This document shows positions 21,216-32,497 of a DNA stretch of 64,000 nt, piece after piece. The notes beneath the pieces are model-generated. The model worked only from the letters and a program-made list of their open reading frames with translations, had not been told where the DNA came from and searched no databases. A program made the position numbers and the translations under genes. Position 1 is the stretch's first letter. The number at the start of each line of letters is the position of its first letter. The stretch comes from Boletus sp. NGJ (Eukaryota > Basidiomycota > Agaricomycetes > Boletales > Boletaceae), in NCBI GenBank assembly GCA_019096195.1, contig JAGTXK010000005.1, forward strand, positions 1 through 64,000, written 5' to 3'.

Positions 21216-22650
21216 GCGTGCTCATTCTGGTACCTGTTCAATGTCTGGCTAGATTATGTCCCCCCCTTCCATATGTTCACACCTACCCATATTCTTTCAA
21301 GTTCCACTTTATTGTTACTGCGGCTCAGGCAACCATTGATAGTACTCATCGGATGATTCACATCTAGACATCTTTAATACTTTTCATAGTATATATAGGA
21401 CCCTTATTGGCACCTCTATTGCATTGATTCTACTTGATTCTGTTAACAATTTGAATGTACGACGGTGTCAGCACTAGCACAGAGTCTCACATAATGGATT
21501 AGGCAATGCAGTATCAGTCAAATGACACCCAAGCCTCAGGCTTCTAGTACTCAGTGCTCACTCTCGCTGTGTCACAATGCACCCAGTCCGATGCTGCCTC
21601 ACTCATACAAGACGAATGTGCATCAGCTCCATCATCATGGTTCTTCAAACGTCCAACTTTACTCAATTCAATGAGGAAAACACCCCTCCCACCAGACTTG
21701 TGAACGCAAAGTCAAAAGTTTGAGGTGGCATTCAAGGCACTTCTCATTGCCACCATGCTCAATCTGTGGATGGCCTTCATCACTCTCTATATGCCCTCAA
21801 GCATGCCAAGTACAAGAACACTGCGAGGTACCAGCCCTCCCTAATCAACATTGAGCTTTTTCACTCCTCTGGAGATATAGAGATCCTGGACTCGGCCTCC
21901 TCTGTATACATGTCCAATGTAACCCTCCCAAGATATCTCTTGCATCCTTCTTTCTGGGGAATCACAAAAGAGACAATCATGTCTGTCACATCAGAGTTAG
22001 CAGACATGGAATTGAACTACATCCGCGAAGGCCTCAAGTGCCTCAGACCAGAGTAAGTTCAGGTAATTCCCAGAGTAACATTAGTTGCTCATCCACCCCT
22101 GTAGCACGTTTCAAGTTCTTGCAGGCATCAAAGCCGAACCCATCTCCAATGTACTCCCTAAAGACCTCACGGTGGTCATCAATGACCTCTCTTCTGACAT
22201 GCCCACATACATGCTTGCATGTACTCTCGCCAAGTTCCTGCTGCCACCAAACACTGCGTGACTCTCCTCCCCATCCACAACATTATTCTTGTGATGCACT
22301 GCATGAATCTCCCCATCCTCCCTGCATCAAATGTCATTTGCCCAGACATCACAGGATCTACCATATCCATGCCCATTGCCCTTGTGCATCACTGCACCAG
22401 AATCTTCCCTCTTCTCACCATGTTCCTCTACATGAAATGCATCAACCATCTGCTCGCTCCTCTCCTGCCCTTAGGCAATGCCCAGCAGCCACCTGCTCTA
22501 TCGCGATGATCTTATGAGTGAGCACGTTCTGAGCCTCCTTCGTCAAGACAACAGTCATGTAACATGGTTTCATTTACCTACTGGTACTTAGAAACTCAAT
22601 TGATTGTACCAATAATTTGTGCAGAAAAAGAAAACAGCCATGCATTGAAA
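21216..22650 (+). other. coding-like fragments of unknown origin
   Basis: Two plus-strand frames look weakly coding. One is 21766-22056, with YALKHAKYKNTARYQPSLI and LDSASSVYMSNVTLPRYLL. The other is about 22130-22260, with GIKAEPISNVLPKDLTVVI and LACTLAKFLLPPN. They could be one gene split by an intron near 22060-22130. No family is recognised; CpG is moderately depleted. Confidence 0.3.
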
Positions 22651-22654
22651 AAAA

Positions 22655-22740
22655 AAATTGCACACATGATTACTTAAAAATCGCATGCATGATATAAAAT
22701 CATGTTATTTTATTGGTGGTTGGAGCGTCATACTGAATTC
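22655..22740 (-). repeat. right inverted repeat of the 15.25-22.74 kb region
   Basis: Reverse complement of this tract aligns with 15252-15336, sharing CAATAAAATA, CATGATTTT, ATGCATG and GTGCAATTTTT in order. It includes an A-run of about 10 near 22650. Confidence 0.65.
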
Positions 22741-24752
22741 CAAGAGTGCATGGTATTTATATTCTGAGAGGAGATTGTTAAACAAGTCATGAATGTATTT
22801 ATAGATGACACTCCTATTCAAGGATCTACTACTACATACCCTGACAATAAAAAAAACCCTGCTGTTCTACCAGAACAACCTGAAATACCTGGGAACATGC
22901 AGAAGATTTAAACCAAATCCTACACCAACTAGCAGAAGCTGGAGGAACATTTTCTGGAAAAAAACTCCAAAGCTGCCAACCTGAGGTTACTATCCTCGGA
23001 CAAGAAGTAGGAGTAGAAGGATGAAAATCTGATGCTGGACAAGTCATAGCAATCCAAATTTGGCCTGCCCCTAAGAATGTCAAAAAAGCTAGGCAATTTA
23101 TAGGACTATGTGGAACCATATGCATTTGGATACCCAACTACTCACAAATAGAATCTTGTATAACTTCCCTCTAGAGAAAAGTAGTAGAATTTGCTTGGAC
23201 TGAAGAATAACAAGAAGCTTTCAATACACTCAAGCATTATATTACAACTGCCCCAATACTAGTGTCTATTGACTATACCTGTGAATGACCCATCATTTTA
23301 TCTAGTTGATTCAAGCTACATAGGTGTAGGAATGATACTATCACAGTTGGATACAGAAGGCAGGAGATGACCATCAAGATATGGATTGTTACCATTCTCA
23401 AAGACAGAAGCAAATTATTCCCAACCCAAGCTGGAGCTATTTGGATTATTCCAAGCTCTAAAGCAATTCTGAATCTATATTATTGGAGCTAAGAATCTCA
23501 TTGTTGAGGTTGATATCAAATACTGTATATTCAGGGAATGCTAAATAAACCTGAACTTCAACCCAATGGAGTAATCAATAGATGGATTCAAGGAATACTA
23601 CTATTTGACTTTGAATTAGTACATGTACCAGCCATTAGATCCAAAGGACCAGATGCACTATTTCAAAGACTCAAAGAGAATGAAACTGAAGTGCAACCTT
23701 ACAATGATAGTTGGTTAGATGAAATTGCTCTATTCTATAGTGATTATGGACCAGCCTTATGAAAGAGAAATGGTATTCTCAGTGCCACATCCAATTCCCC
23801 AACAACACAAGTGTTGATAGCTGTGGGAACACAACAGTCAAGCCTTGAGAAAATGTACCAGTATCTCTCCAATCCTGAACTCCAACCCACAAGTCGTAAC
23901 TTTCTTAGGAAGATAGTGAAGTACTTCATAAAAGCAGGCTGAATATTCAAAAGAACCAAATCAGGACACCCTACCCTGGTTATCTTTGACTCAGACAAAA
24001 GAGTAGAACTGCTTCATCAAGCCCATGAGTTATTAGATCACTATGGAGAAAAGGCAATCTGGAAGAACTTATGATACCACTTTTATTGGCCCCAAATGTA
24101 CCAAGATGTACAACATCATGTCAAATCTTGTCATGAATGTCAGGTATAGAGCATAGCCAAAATTCATTTACTCATTACTACACCACCTTCTTTCACCATT
24201 TTCACAAAAGTCCACATAGACATAATGTTTATGCCCCTGGCTAAAGGATAGTGTTAGCCCAAGATAACTTATCAAAGTACGTTGAAGGTAGAGCATTGTG
24301 AAGAGCCACTGCCAGTGAAGTAGCTAAGTTTGTGTTGGAAGACATAATCCTCTGCTATGGATGTATAGAAAAAATAGTTAGTTACTGACAATGAACCTGA
24401 GTTCAAGAGAGTCTTATCAGAACTACTCAAGAAACATAGGTATTCATCTCCCCCTACAATTCCCAAGTGAATGGAGTGGTAGAACAAGGATAAGAAAAGT
24501 TCTGGTGAAAGCTTGCAAAGGCAACATCCACCTGTGATCAGATAAGCTGAAAGCAGCCCTATTTGCAGATAGTGTCACAGTCAGAAGATCCATAGGATAT
24601 TCAGCATATTTCCTATTACATGGAACTGATCCTGTACTACCCTTTGACCTATGAAAGTCAACCTTCTTGATTGAAGGATTTAAGAATAATATATCACATG
24701 AAGAATCGTTAGCCCTATGCATTAAACAGATAGAACAATGTGATGAAGATAT

Positions 24753-25333
24753 TGTCATATCCCGTGTAACTCAACAAGTCCAACTCCGGCACTCCGTCCA
24801 TAACTCCAGCACGTTCTCCTCTGGAGCACACTCTCATACCCTCAGACTTATGACTTCCTCTATATAGTATTTATACTTCTTCATTTGTGTATAAACCTAT
24901 GCTTTCTCATCCATCCTAGCTCTGCTTCATAGCTGTCCCTGAACCAGTGCCTGTCCCACTTAGGAGCACTGCTCTAGTCAGGTCCCATCTCTGTTTCCTT
25001 TACTCAGCTACTTACTCATTACACCTTACAAACTCTGTTAGTAATCTCAATTCCAACCATATATAAACCCTCAGTATTACTCTTGTAAAGTTAGTTCAAA
25101 TATCAACTCTGAACATCACTCTTGTCCTCCGTCTGAGTCTCAACAACTCACTCTGACCTCCACTCAACTTGACATTCAACTATGTTGAGTCCATACCTCT
25201 GATCTTCCTATGTCCTCGAAATCTGGGACATCAGACTTGAGCAAGGGCACACCACATAAGGTGAAGCCAAGTCTCAACACCCTCAAGTAACTCCAGTTTA
25301 TTGGAGTTGCATTGGAGTTGTCCATTCATAACA
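24753..25333 (+). repeat. 5' LTR of element D
   Basis: It starts TGTCATATCCC and ends CATAACA. TATATAAA lies at 25060-25067 and a self-primer candidate AGTTCAAATAT at 25093-25103. That pairs with ATATTCGAACT just inside the LTR (25336-25346) with one A-C mismatch at a former CpG. Confidence 0.9.
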
Positions 25334-28300
25334 GTATATTCGAACTCCCACTTGCAAACAAGTCTCACATTATGGCTACATGCACTACTAGATCCCAGAC
25401 TCGTGCCTTGGGCGCAAACCCCTCCACTTCCCCACAATACAACCCATTAAGCATGTTCGGCAGCAGTCAGTGAGGTCCAGAACTTGTTGACCAGTTCTGA
25501 AGTTTCTCTGCTCAACAAACCTCCACCTCCACCTCACAATCGTGACCACTCCCAGAGTCCCCTACTCCAGGAGCATGCATTGTCAAGTTACCCACCAATG
25601 ATGATTTCACCACCTTCCCACTCATAAGCCAACACTCTAGGTGAAGAGTGCAGGCTGCCCTCTTTTCAAATGATGACATCCCAGATGTTCCCAGAGATGA
25701 CCCATTAGATGATGATCCCAACTTCTCCAATGACGATGTTCCCTCAGACTCCGACAATGAGCACGTCCTGCAAGACACCCTTGCACTGCTTGCTGATGCC
25801 ATCAAAGGCCTCGCTTGCTCCACACATCATCCCTCTAACCACACACCATGCACTAAAGTCCAGAAACTGGACCAGTTTGACAGGATAGAGCCCCGCAAGC
25901 TCTGGGTCTTCCTGGTGCAGTGCAAACTCAACTTCCAAGACCACCTGAAGGCTTTCAGGATGGACTGTGCCAAAGTTACCTTCGTGCAGTCCTACCTAAA
26001 GGGCATGGCACTGGAATGGTTTGAACCAGACCTCCTCCAGATGGAAGATCCCACCTTCCTTTCACTAAAGGAAGCCTTTACCACTGCTCCTATCCTTACC
26101 CATTGGGCTCCTGATGCTCCAATGATTATAGAAACTGATGCCTCTGATTATGCCATCGCTGGGATTCTCTCCATCTGCTGTCCAGATGAAGAACTCCAGC
26201 CAGTCACCTTCTTTTCATGGACACTCACTGCTCTGGAGCTCAATTACAACACACATGATAAGGAGCTCCTCGCCATCCACGAATCCTTCCAGGCTTTGCA
26301 GCACTACCTTGAAGGCTCCGGCACTCCAATCAACATCATTACCGACCACAACAACTTGAAGTACTTCGCTATCTCAAAACTCCTGACTCACCAGCAAGCC
26401 CGGTGGTTGGAATTCCTCTTCCAATTCCACATGATCGTCCGCTTTCACCCTGGGTGCCTTGGCATGAACCTGATGCCCTTACTAGATGCTGGGACATCCA
26501 TCCCAAAGAGGGGGATAAGGACTACACTTGCGTCAACCCACACAATTTCTGCCCCATCTTTACACAGGAACAGCACACTTCTTCCCTCCATGCTACTTAT
26601 CTTGCAGCTCTGGTACTCTGGGCTAGCACTCTGTTTGATATAGAGCAACTCCACAGTGACATTCTATCTACACTCCTCTCTGACCCACTTGCCGAATTAC
26701 ACATGTCCTCCTCTGATCTGGACTCATGCTGGTCAGTCAATGAAGACGGCTTCCTCCATTTTGACAAATGCATCTATGTCCCTGATGCTAATGACCTCCG
26801 ACTCTGAGTCCTCCATTACAAACACGACCATCCCCTCTCTGGACATTTTGGCCAAAATCGGACATTGGAACTTGTATGCCACAAATACACCTGGCCAAGG
26901 ATATGGACATTTGTCAAAGAATACATCTCCTCCTGCACCACTTGTGCCTGTGCAAAAGTTCCAAGACACCAACCCTATGGGTTGTTGAAACAACTCCCCA
27001 TTCCAAAAAGCCATGGAACTCCATCTCTATGGATTCATTGAGCAACTCCCCTCATCCTCTGGATTCACTGCTATCCTCATCGCCATGGACCAATTATCCA
27101 AACAGTGCATTTTCATTCCAATATATGACACAGTAACATCCCCAGACTTGGCAAAACTATTCCTACTCCATGTCTTTTCTAAGCATGGAGTTCCCTCTCA
27201 CATCACCTCCAATCAAGGTTCAGAATTCATCTCATATTTCTTCTGCTCACTTGGGAAAGTGCTTGACATCCACCTCTACTTTACCTCTGGCTATCACCTC
27301 GAAGGAGACAGTCAGATAGAGCAAATGAATCAGACGCTTGAACAGTACCTCTGCATATATTGCAATTACCAGCAAGACAACTGGTCCGAACTCCTTCTGT
27401 TAGCAGAGTTCGCATACAACAACACCCTAAGTGCTACTACCGGTGTCTCCCCATTCTTTGCCAATAAAGGCTACCATCCCAATGTCACAGTACACCCCAA
27501 GCACGACCCACCTCCACCAAAGCCCACGAATACTCTGTAGACCTTGATTCCCTCCATGATTACCTCTGTGAAGAGATAGCTGCCGCCCAAAAGCATTATC
27601 AAGGACCCACAGATGCTAGGTGATCTCCAGCACCAGACTTCAAAGTCAGCGACCCAGTCTTCATAAAAGCAAAATACTTCTGCTCCACTAGGCCTTTAAA
27701 GAAACTCTCCAAGAAGAATCTAGGGCCCTACCCAATTATAGCTCAGGCAGGCTCCCACTCCTTCACTCTCCGACTCCCTAAATCAATGAAGTCCATTCAT
27801 CTGGTCTTTCATGTCTCGCAGCTAGAACCCTCCATACCCAACACCATACCTAACCAGGTACAATCTCTGCCACCTCTGGTCAAAGTAGACAGAGAACCAG
27901 AATACAAAGTTTCAGAAATCCTCGACTTGAAGATAGACTGACATTGCCAGAACTGTAAACTCCTGTACCTCATCCGGTGATCGGAATACAAAGAAACAGA
28001 CGAAGAAACCTCTTGGCTTCTAGCCACCAAACTTGGTCATGCTTCCAAACCTGTTTGCAACTACCACAATCACTATCCAGACAAGCCCAGACCTCATTCT
28101 GCATGACCGGACACAAATTCCATTACAAAGAAAAAGGACAAGTAGTCTACTACACTACTTCTTCTTCTTCTCCTCCTTCTCCCTCCTCTTCTTCCTTCTC
28201 CCCATTTTTCTTGATTACCTCCACAGCCAATCTGGCCAACTCCAACTCCACCTCTGTTTTCTCCCCATCTTCTACTTCCTCCTCCAACTCCTCACTCCCA

Positions 28301-28395
28301 TAAACCTCCTCCACCTTCAGCTCCACCAGGCGCTCCAGCAGAGAATTCTGCTGGTTGAGCTGCCTGTTCTGCGACTTTAAGGCATCTTGGATCTC

Positions 28396-28930
28396 CTAAA
28401 GGATCTTCAAGAGCCCCTCCATCACCCTGGACCCCGCTTCCTCTCCATTGGAGCCACTAGGCCCCACCTTGTCCCCCCCTACCTTTCTCTGTTTTCTCTG
28501 CTTCTCCAGCTGCTCCTTGCCAGGCTGCTCACATTTTGCCTTTGCATCACAACACTCAATGCATGATCTTGACTTCCTGGGACCAAGCATGCACTTGAGG
28601 CCCTGGTTGTCACAGTGGAAGCATGGCTGCTCTGCCACCTCCCTCTTCTTCCCCTGTATGACACTCTGTTGCACCCATACCTCCTCTGCCTGTCACCCAT
28701 TAGTTCCAACATCCTCCAGTGTACTGTCACTCACCCTTCTGATGACCTCCTCCTCAGCCTCTCGACATGCCCTCTCTGCCTCCTTGTGCACCTTCTGCTC
28801 TGCCTCCTCATGCACCCTCCTCTCCACCTCCTCCTTCTGGACCCAGATCTTTCTCCATTGCTCGGTGTACTTGGCATTGCTGACCTTCTCATCGTCATTC
28901 TCCTTCTCCAGGAGCCATTCATCAGACTAG
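28396..28930 (-). other. zinc-knuckle-like minus-strand frame inside element D
   Basis: The minus strand reads CFHCDNQGLKCMLGPRKSRSC followed by IECCDAKAKCEQPGKE, a spaced-cysteine pattern seen in small fungal DNA-binding-like ORFs that accompany some Gypsy elements. It is followed by arginine/glutamate-rich low-complexity sequence. Whether it is an antisense accessory gene of element D or chance is not decided. Confidence 0.4.
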
Positions 28931-29106
28931 TTGATGATGTTGTCAATGTCAGACATGGTTGGTGATGAGAGGTAAGGAGTATGCAGAATTGACTGGACAC
29001 ACCTTCGTCCTTTATATCTTTTTTTCATTTTTCAGACTTCGATTATCTCCACTCTGCATTGTCTCTTGCCTAGGCCTTCAGGGGTTCAGGCCTAAGAGGG
29101 GGATAC

Positions 29107-29687
29107 TGTCATATCCCATATAACTCAACAAGTCCAACTCTGACACTCTGTCCATAACTTCGGCACATTCTTCCCTGGAGCACACTCTCATACCCTCAGA
29201 CTTATGACTTCCTCTATATAGTATTCATACTTCTTCATTCATGTATAAACCTATGCTTTCTCATCCATCCTAGCTCTGCTTCATAGCTGTCCCTGAACCA
29301 GTGCCTGTCCCACTTAGGAGCACTGCTCTGGCCAGGTCCCATCTCTGTTTCCTTTACTCAGCTACTTACTCATTACACCTTACAGACTCCGTTAGTAATC
29401 TCAATTCCAACCATATATAAACCCTCAGTACTACTCTTGTAAAGTTAGTTCAAATATCAACTCTGAACATCACTCTTGTCCTCCATCTGAGTCTCAACAA
29501 CTCACTCTGACCTCCACTCAACTTGACATTCAACCATGTTGAGTCCATACCTCTGATCTTCCTATATTCTCAAAATCTGGGACATCAGACTTGAGCAAGG
29601 GTGCACCACATAAGGTGAAGCCAAGTCCCAACACCCTCAAGTAACTCCAGTTCATCGAAGTTGCATCAGAGTTGTCTGTTCATAACA
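29107..29687 (+). repeat. 3' LTR of element D
   Basis: Preceded by the polypurine tract AAGAGGGGGA (about 29094-29103) and followed by GATAT. It matches the 5' LTR along its whole length. Confidence 0.9.
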
Positions 29688-30499
29688 GATATGGACAAAG
29701 CCATGTAAATATTACAAAAATCCCACCTTATATCAAAGCATCAATTTGAAAAGCAATTTAAAACTTGCTTGGTGTATGGACACTATCTCTCTTGGAGAAT
29801 TAGTCCTTATTAGGAATACTGCCATTGAAAAGGAACTAAACAGGAAGACCAAACCCTAATACCTAGGACCATACAAGGTAGTCCAACACACCAAAGGAAG
29901 CAGTTATATACTAGCTAAGCTAGATGGAACTGAACTTGCCCACTCCATAGCCACATTTAGAATTATACCCTATATTCAAAGGAGTATTCTGAAGCAGCTA
30001 ACCCAAAACCAAGACCTTGATAGGAAGAACCCAGATAGTTGAGTTTCCTAGATGATGAGGCACCTCATTAAACTACCATTCAGATATGAATCTAAGTAGA
30101 AACTCACTAAACTACCCTATAAGTGAGACCTTATTAAACTACTCTAGGGAATATACACTCCCACCCATTATAATGAACCTGAATTTAAATCAGTCATCAA
30201 CCCATCTACAGTATTATCTCCCCTATAAGAGTGGTGGAAGATTTACTTTCAATCTGAGCAGTTTAGAATTGAAAACATATTATGAGAAGCTACCTATCAT
30301 TGGATAGCTCATTTGTGCACAGCACACCCCATTAGGATATCTCATCCCACATTTGGAATCACTCCGTTTCACAAAACTGAACCACCTGAAACAATAGTTC
30401 TGGAAATTCCCAGATCTAACAGTGCAAAGTCACTAATAATACCATCATCAACAACCTACATCAATTGCAGTGAGATACTGTATACAACAAGATACATAG

Positions 30500-30916
30500 C
30501 ATCCACCATTGTCAGAAGGAACTAGATGCATTTGAAAAGGAACTTCTAAAATCTTTAGAAGATAGTAGACTACTAGAACCCCACACTGAATCTGAAATGC
30601 CAGACTTCAAAAGCATTGATTGGCTAGCAACACTATTTCCAGATATTGACAATGGTACAAATACCAGAGATGTAAATGGACAGCCAATCAACCCAATTCT
30701 TAGAGGTACCAACCCCTCTGGCAATGCCTGAGGAGGCAATTCCACAGCCACCCCGTTATCAGGGACAGATATGTCCATCCCTGCAGAAGCTACTAAACAA
30801 CTGGAATCTAGTCAAAGAGATGCTAGCATTCCATCTGGAGCAGAGTCATCCAAAACAAATAGAATACCACCAATACCTGCTAAAGATAGCTTGGGATTAC
30901 AAGGTCACACAATATA
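30500..30916 (+). pseudogene. ORF downstream of E integrase, split by Tc1 (left part)
   Basis: The plus strand has ELDAFEKELLKSLEDSRLLE, DWLATLFPDIDN and KDSLGLQGHTI, a coherent acidic protein-like stretch in more than one frame, ending at the Tc1 insertion site. It lies downstream of the GPY/F tail of element E and may be an extra 3' gene of that element or a separate gene. No family is recognised. Confidence 0.35.
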
Positions 30917-32203
30917 CAGTGACCTCAAAAACCCTTTCCATACTAACCCTTACAGCAGTGTGCTTCACATACTGCCAGACACTAGGAATTTTACTTAGCT
31001 TTGGTGGAGTTCTGGTGTCAGCCCTTCTGCCATATCCAAACTTCGTTCCAAAGAGTGTTCTGGTCTTTTTAAAGCTGTTGGAGGTCATCCCTCCAAGCTT
31101 TCCCCTGCCAATATCTGTCATGCCCAACATCTTATCACCTCTGGAAAGGCTAAAAATGCTGTCCAAGTGACCAGATCACTTACCAACATCATCAACCAAC
31201 CTCTCTCTGCCAGTACTACGATCTCTGCCTCCACTTGAAGAAAGCTGGTATGAAAGCTGTAGTCAAGTCCAAATGCCCTATTCTCTTTGCTAGGCATCGC
31301 AAAGCTCGTTTGGATTTTGCCCATGCTCATAAGGACTGAGACTATAGAGGACCGGAAGAAGGTAGTGTGGTCTGATGAGACCAAAATCAATCACCTAGGG
31401 TCAGATGGACACAAATGGGCATGGAAAAGGGCAGGTGAGGGCCTTAGTGATAGGCTGGTGCAGGGAACCCTCAAGTTTGAGAGGAGGTTCTCTCCTGATG
31501 TGGGGCTATATGACTTGGGAGGGAGTTGGTTTTGCTACTAAGATTGATGGTAGAATGGATGGACACCTCTACCTTCAAATTTTGAAGGATGAACTCCAAC
31601 AAACCCTGGAGTATTATGAGTCTCAATCCTCCTGACATCATCTTTCAGCAGGACAATGACCCCAAGCATACCTGCTGGCTGGTCAAGAATTGGCTGGAGG
31701 AGCAAGAATTCACTACTATGGTGTGGCCTGCACAGTCCCCTGACCCAAACCCTATTGAACATCTCTGGGGCTGTCTCAAGAGAAGGCTTGCACAGCATGA
31801 AAACTCCTCCTAGTGGAATTCATGAATTGTGGGAAAGGGTTCAAGTGGACTGGGATAGGATACCAGTTGAGGAGTGTCAGAAGTTGATTGAAAGTATGCC
31901 TAGAAGGGTTCAGGCAGTGCTTAAAGCAAAATGAAGGCTATACCAAGTACTGATAATGTTCAAATACCCTTTGTCATTCAAAAGCTCAAAAACCCTTTCC
32001 ATGGTATTACTGTTTTGAATTGACGTATATCTTCCATACCCTGTGATACCAAATCACATGGCCTAGGGAGGCGATTTTGATAGCCAAGGGTATGTACTAT
32101 TTATACCTCCACCAAAGCTAAGCGAAATTCCCACAGTGTCTGGCAGTGTGCTTGCAGCACACTGCTGTAAGGGTTAGTATGGAAAGGGTTTTCAAGGTCA
32201 CTG
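30917..32203 (+). mobile_element. Tc1/mariner transposon
   Basis: It spans 1,287 bases, starts CAGTGACCT, ends AGGTCACTG, and is flanked by TA on both sides (30915-30916 and 32204-32205). Terminal inverted repeats extend about 100 bases (CCCTTTCCATACTAACCC and CTGCCAGACACT are found at both ends). They are slightly unequal in length because one carries extra bases around GCTTGCAGCACAC. The plus strand encodes a Tc1 DD34E transposase, now disrupted. Confidence 0.95.
31008..31934 (+). pseudogene. Tc1 transposase, disrupted
   Basis: Catalytic motifs are all visible: VVWSDETKIN (first Asp, near 31370), IIFQQDNDPKHT (second Asp, near 31640-31670) and SPDPNPIEHLWGCLKRRL (Glu, near 31740-31790). 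An HTH-like part with HPSKLSPANICHAQHLITSG lies at about 31085-31150. The frame changes near 31465, 31605 and 31800, and a stop lies near 31338 before the first catalytic Asp. It therefore cannot make a full protein of about 340 residues. It would cut and paste DNA at TA sites. Confidence 0.9.
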
Positions 32204-32205
32204 TA

Positions 32206-32381
32206 TATGCCAGAATCTACAATTGGATGCATGACAGCTTGCATAATGAGATAAGGCAAATCAACCACTTTGGCAATCCAGCAATACATCCTCATACAGA
32301 GCTCACCAATCTACTTGCACCACCATTTGCACTACTCCCTTCAGATGCCTTCACAGAAACTCTTTGTATTCTTACTTAAAG
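32206..32381 (+). pseudogene. ORF downstream of E, right part after Tc1
   Basis: ARIYNWMHDSLHNEIRQINH with LTNLLAPPFALLPSDAFTE reads on the plus strand from the right Tc1 boundary to a stop at about 32379. It looks like the continuation of the acidic ORF left of the transposon. Confidence 0.35.
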
Positions 32382-32497
32382 GGAAAATTCATCTGGACTG
32401 GAGAATGGTAATGCTACACCACCCAGTGGAGAACCAGCAAGAGCAAATGGAGTAGCCTATAGACATACAAACCCAAAAAGAGAGGGACAATCGGGGA

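Larger units (their letters stand above)
15252..22740. mobile_element. candidate large TIR element with integrase-core gene and BTB gene
   Basis: A tract at 15252-15336 and its inverted counterpart at about 22655-22740 match at roughly 75-80% over about 85 bases, with weaker similarity on both sides. Between them lie a BTB/POZ gene (minus), an integrase-core gene (plus) and an unknown spliced gene (plus). A solo LTR at 18882-19364 is a later insertion. A rve/DDE integrase between terminal inverted repeats recalls Ginger- or Polinton-type organisation, but no capsid, DNA polymerase or protease is visible. The exact ends and target duplications could not be fixed. It may instead be two related MITEs in opposite orientation. 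Everything inside is decayed. Confidence 0.4.
24753..29687 (+). mobile_element. Ty3/Gypsy element D, inserted in E
   Basis: It spans 4,935 bases with LTRs of 581 bases each (24753-25333 and 29107-29687) and a perfect GATAT duplication (24748-24752 and 29688-29692). The internal part shows gag-like sequence from about 25640, RNase H (IIETDASDYAIAGILS) near 26130 and an integrase core (IAMDQLSKQCIFIP, HGVPSHITSNQGSEF, GDSQIEQMNQTLEQYL) at about 27080-27350. A chromodomain-like tail lies near 27900-28020. A basic/acidic low-complexity stretch follows at 28140-28930. It is shorter than the usual 5.5-7 kb and is broken, with several breaks. The LTRs differ mainly at former CpGs, by a few percent. 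Confidence 0.9.
22832..30060 (+). mobile_element. old Ty3/Gypsy element E (pol remains), split by element D
   Basis: The plus strand holds heavily decayed pol. Reverse transcriptase/RNase H remains lie at about 22900-23760 (TILGQEVGVEG, RQFIGLCGTI, LVDSSYIGVGMILSQLD, FDFELVHVPAIRSKGPDALF). Integrase remains lie at about 23880-24750 (HPTLVIFDSDKRVELLHQAH, HQSCHECQ-like zinc region, NSQVNGVVEQ). A GPY/F-type tail follows at 29830-29975 (YLGPYKVVQHTKGSSYILAK). Element D inserted at 24752 with target duplication GATAT. It is CpG-poor, has many breaks and is clearly older than A-D. Its 5' end was not found; a possible 3' LTR is at 32498-33693. Confidence 0.75.

Noticed and set aside
25648-26643. 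A novel 331-residue gene
   Set aside because: The frame consists of gag-like and RNase H sequence of element D and belongs to that broken retrotransposon.
30915-32207. In-frame protein across the empty Tc1 site
   Set aside because: With a normal TA duplication the two flanking frames are not in register, so continuity of one protein across the site cannot be claimed.
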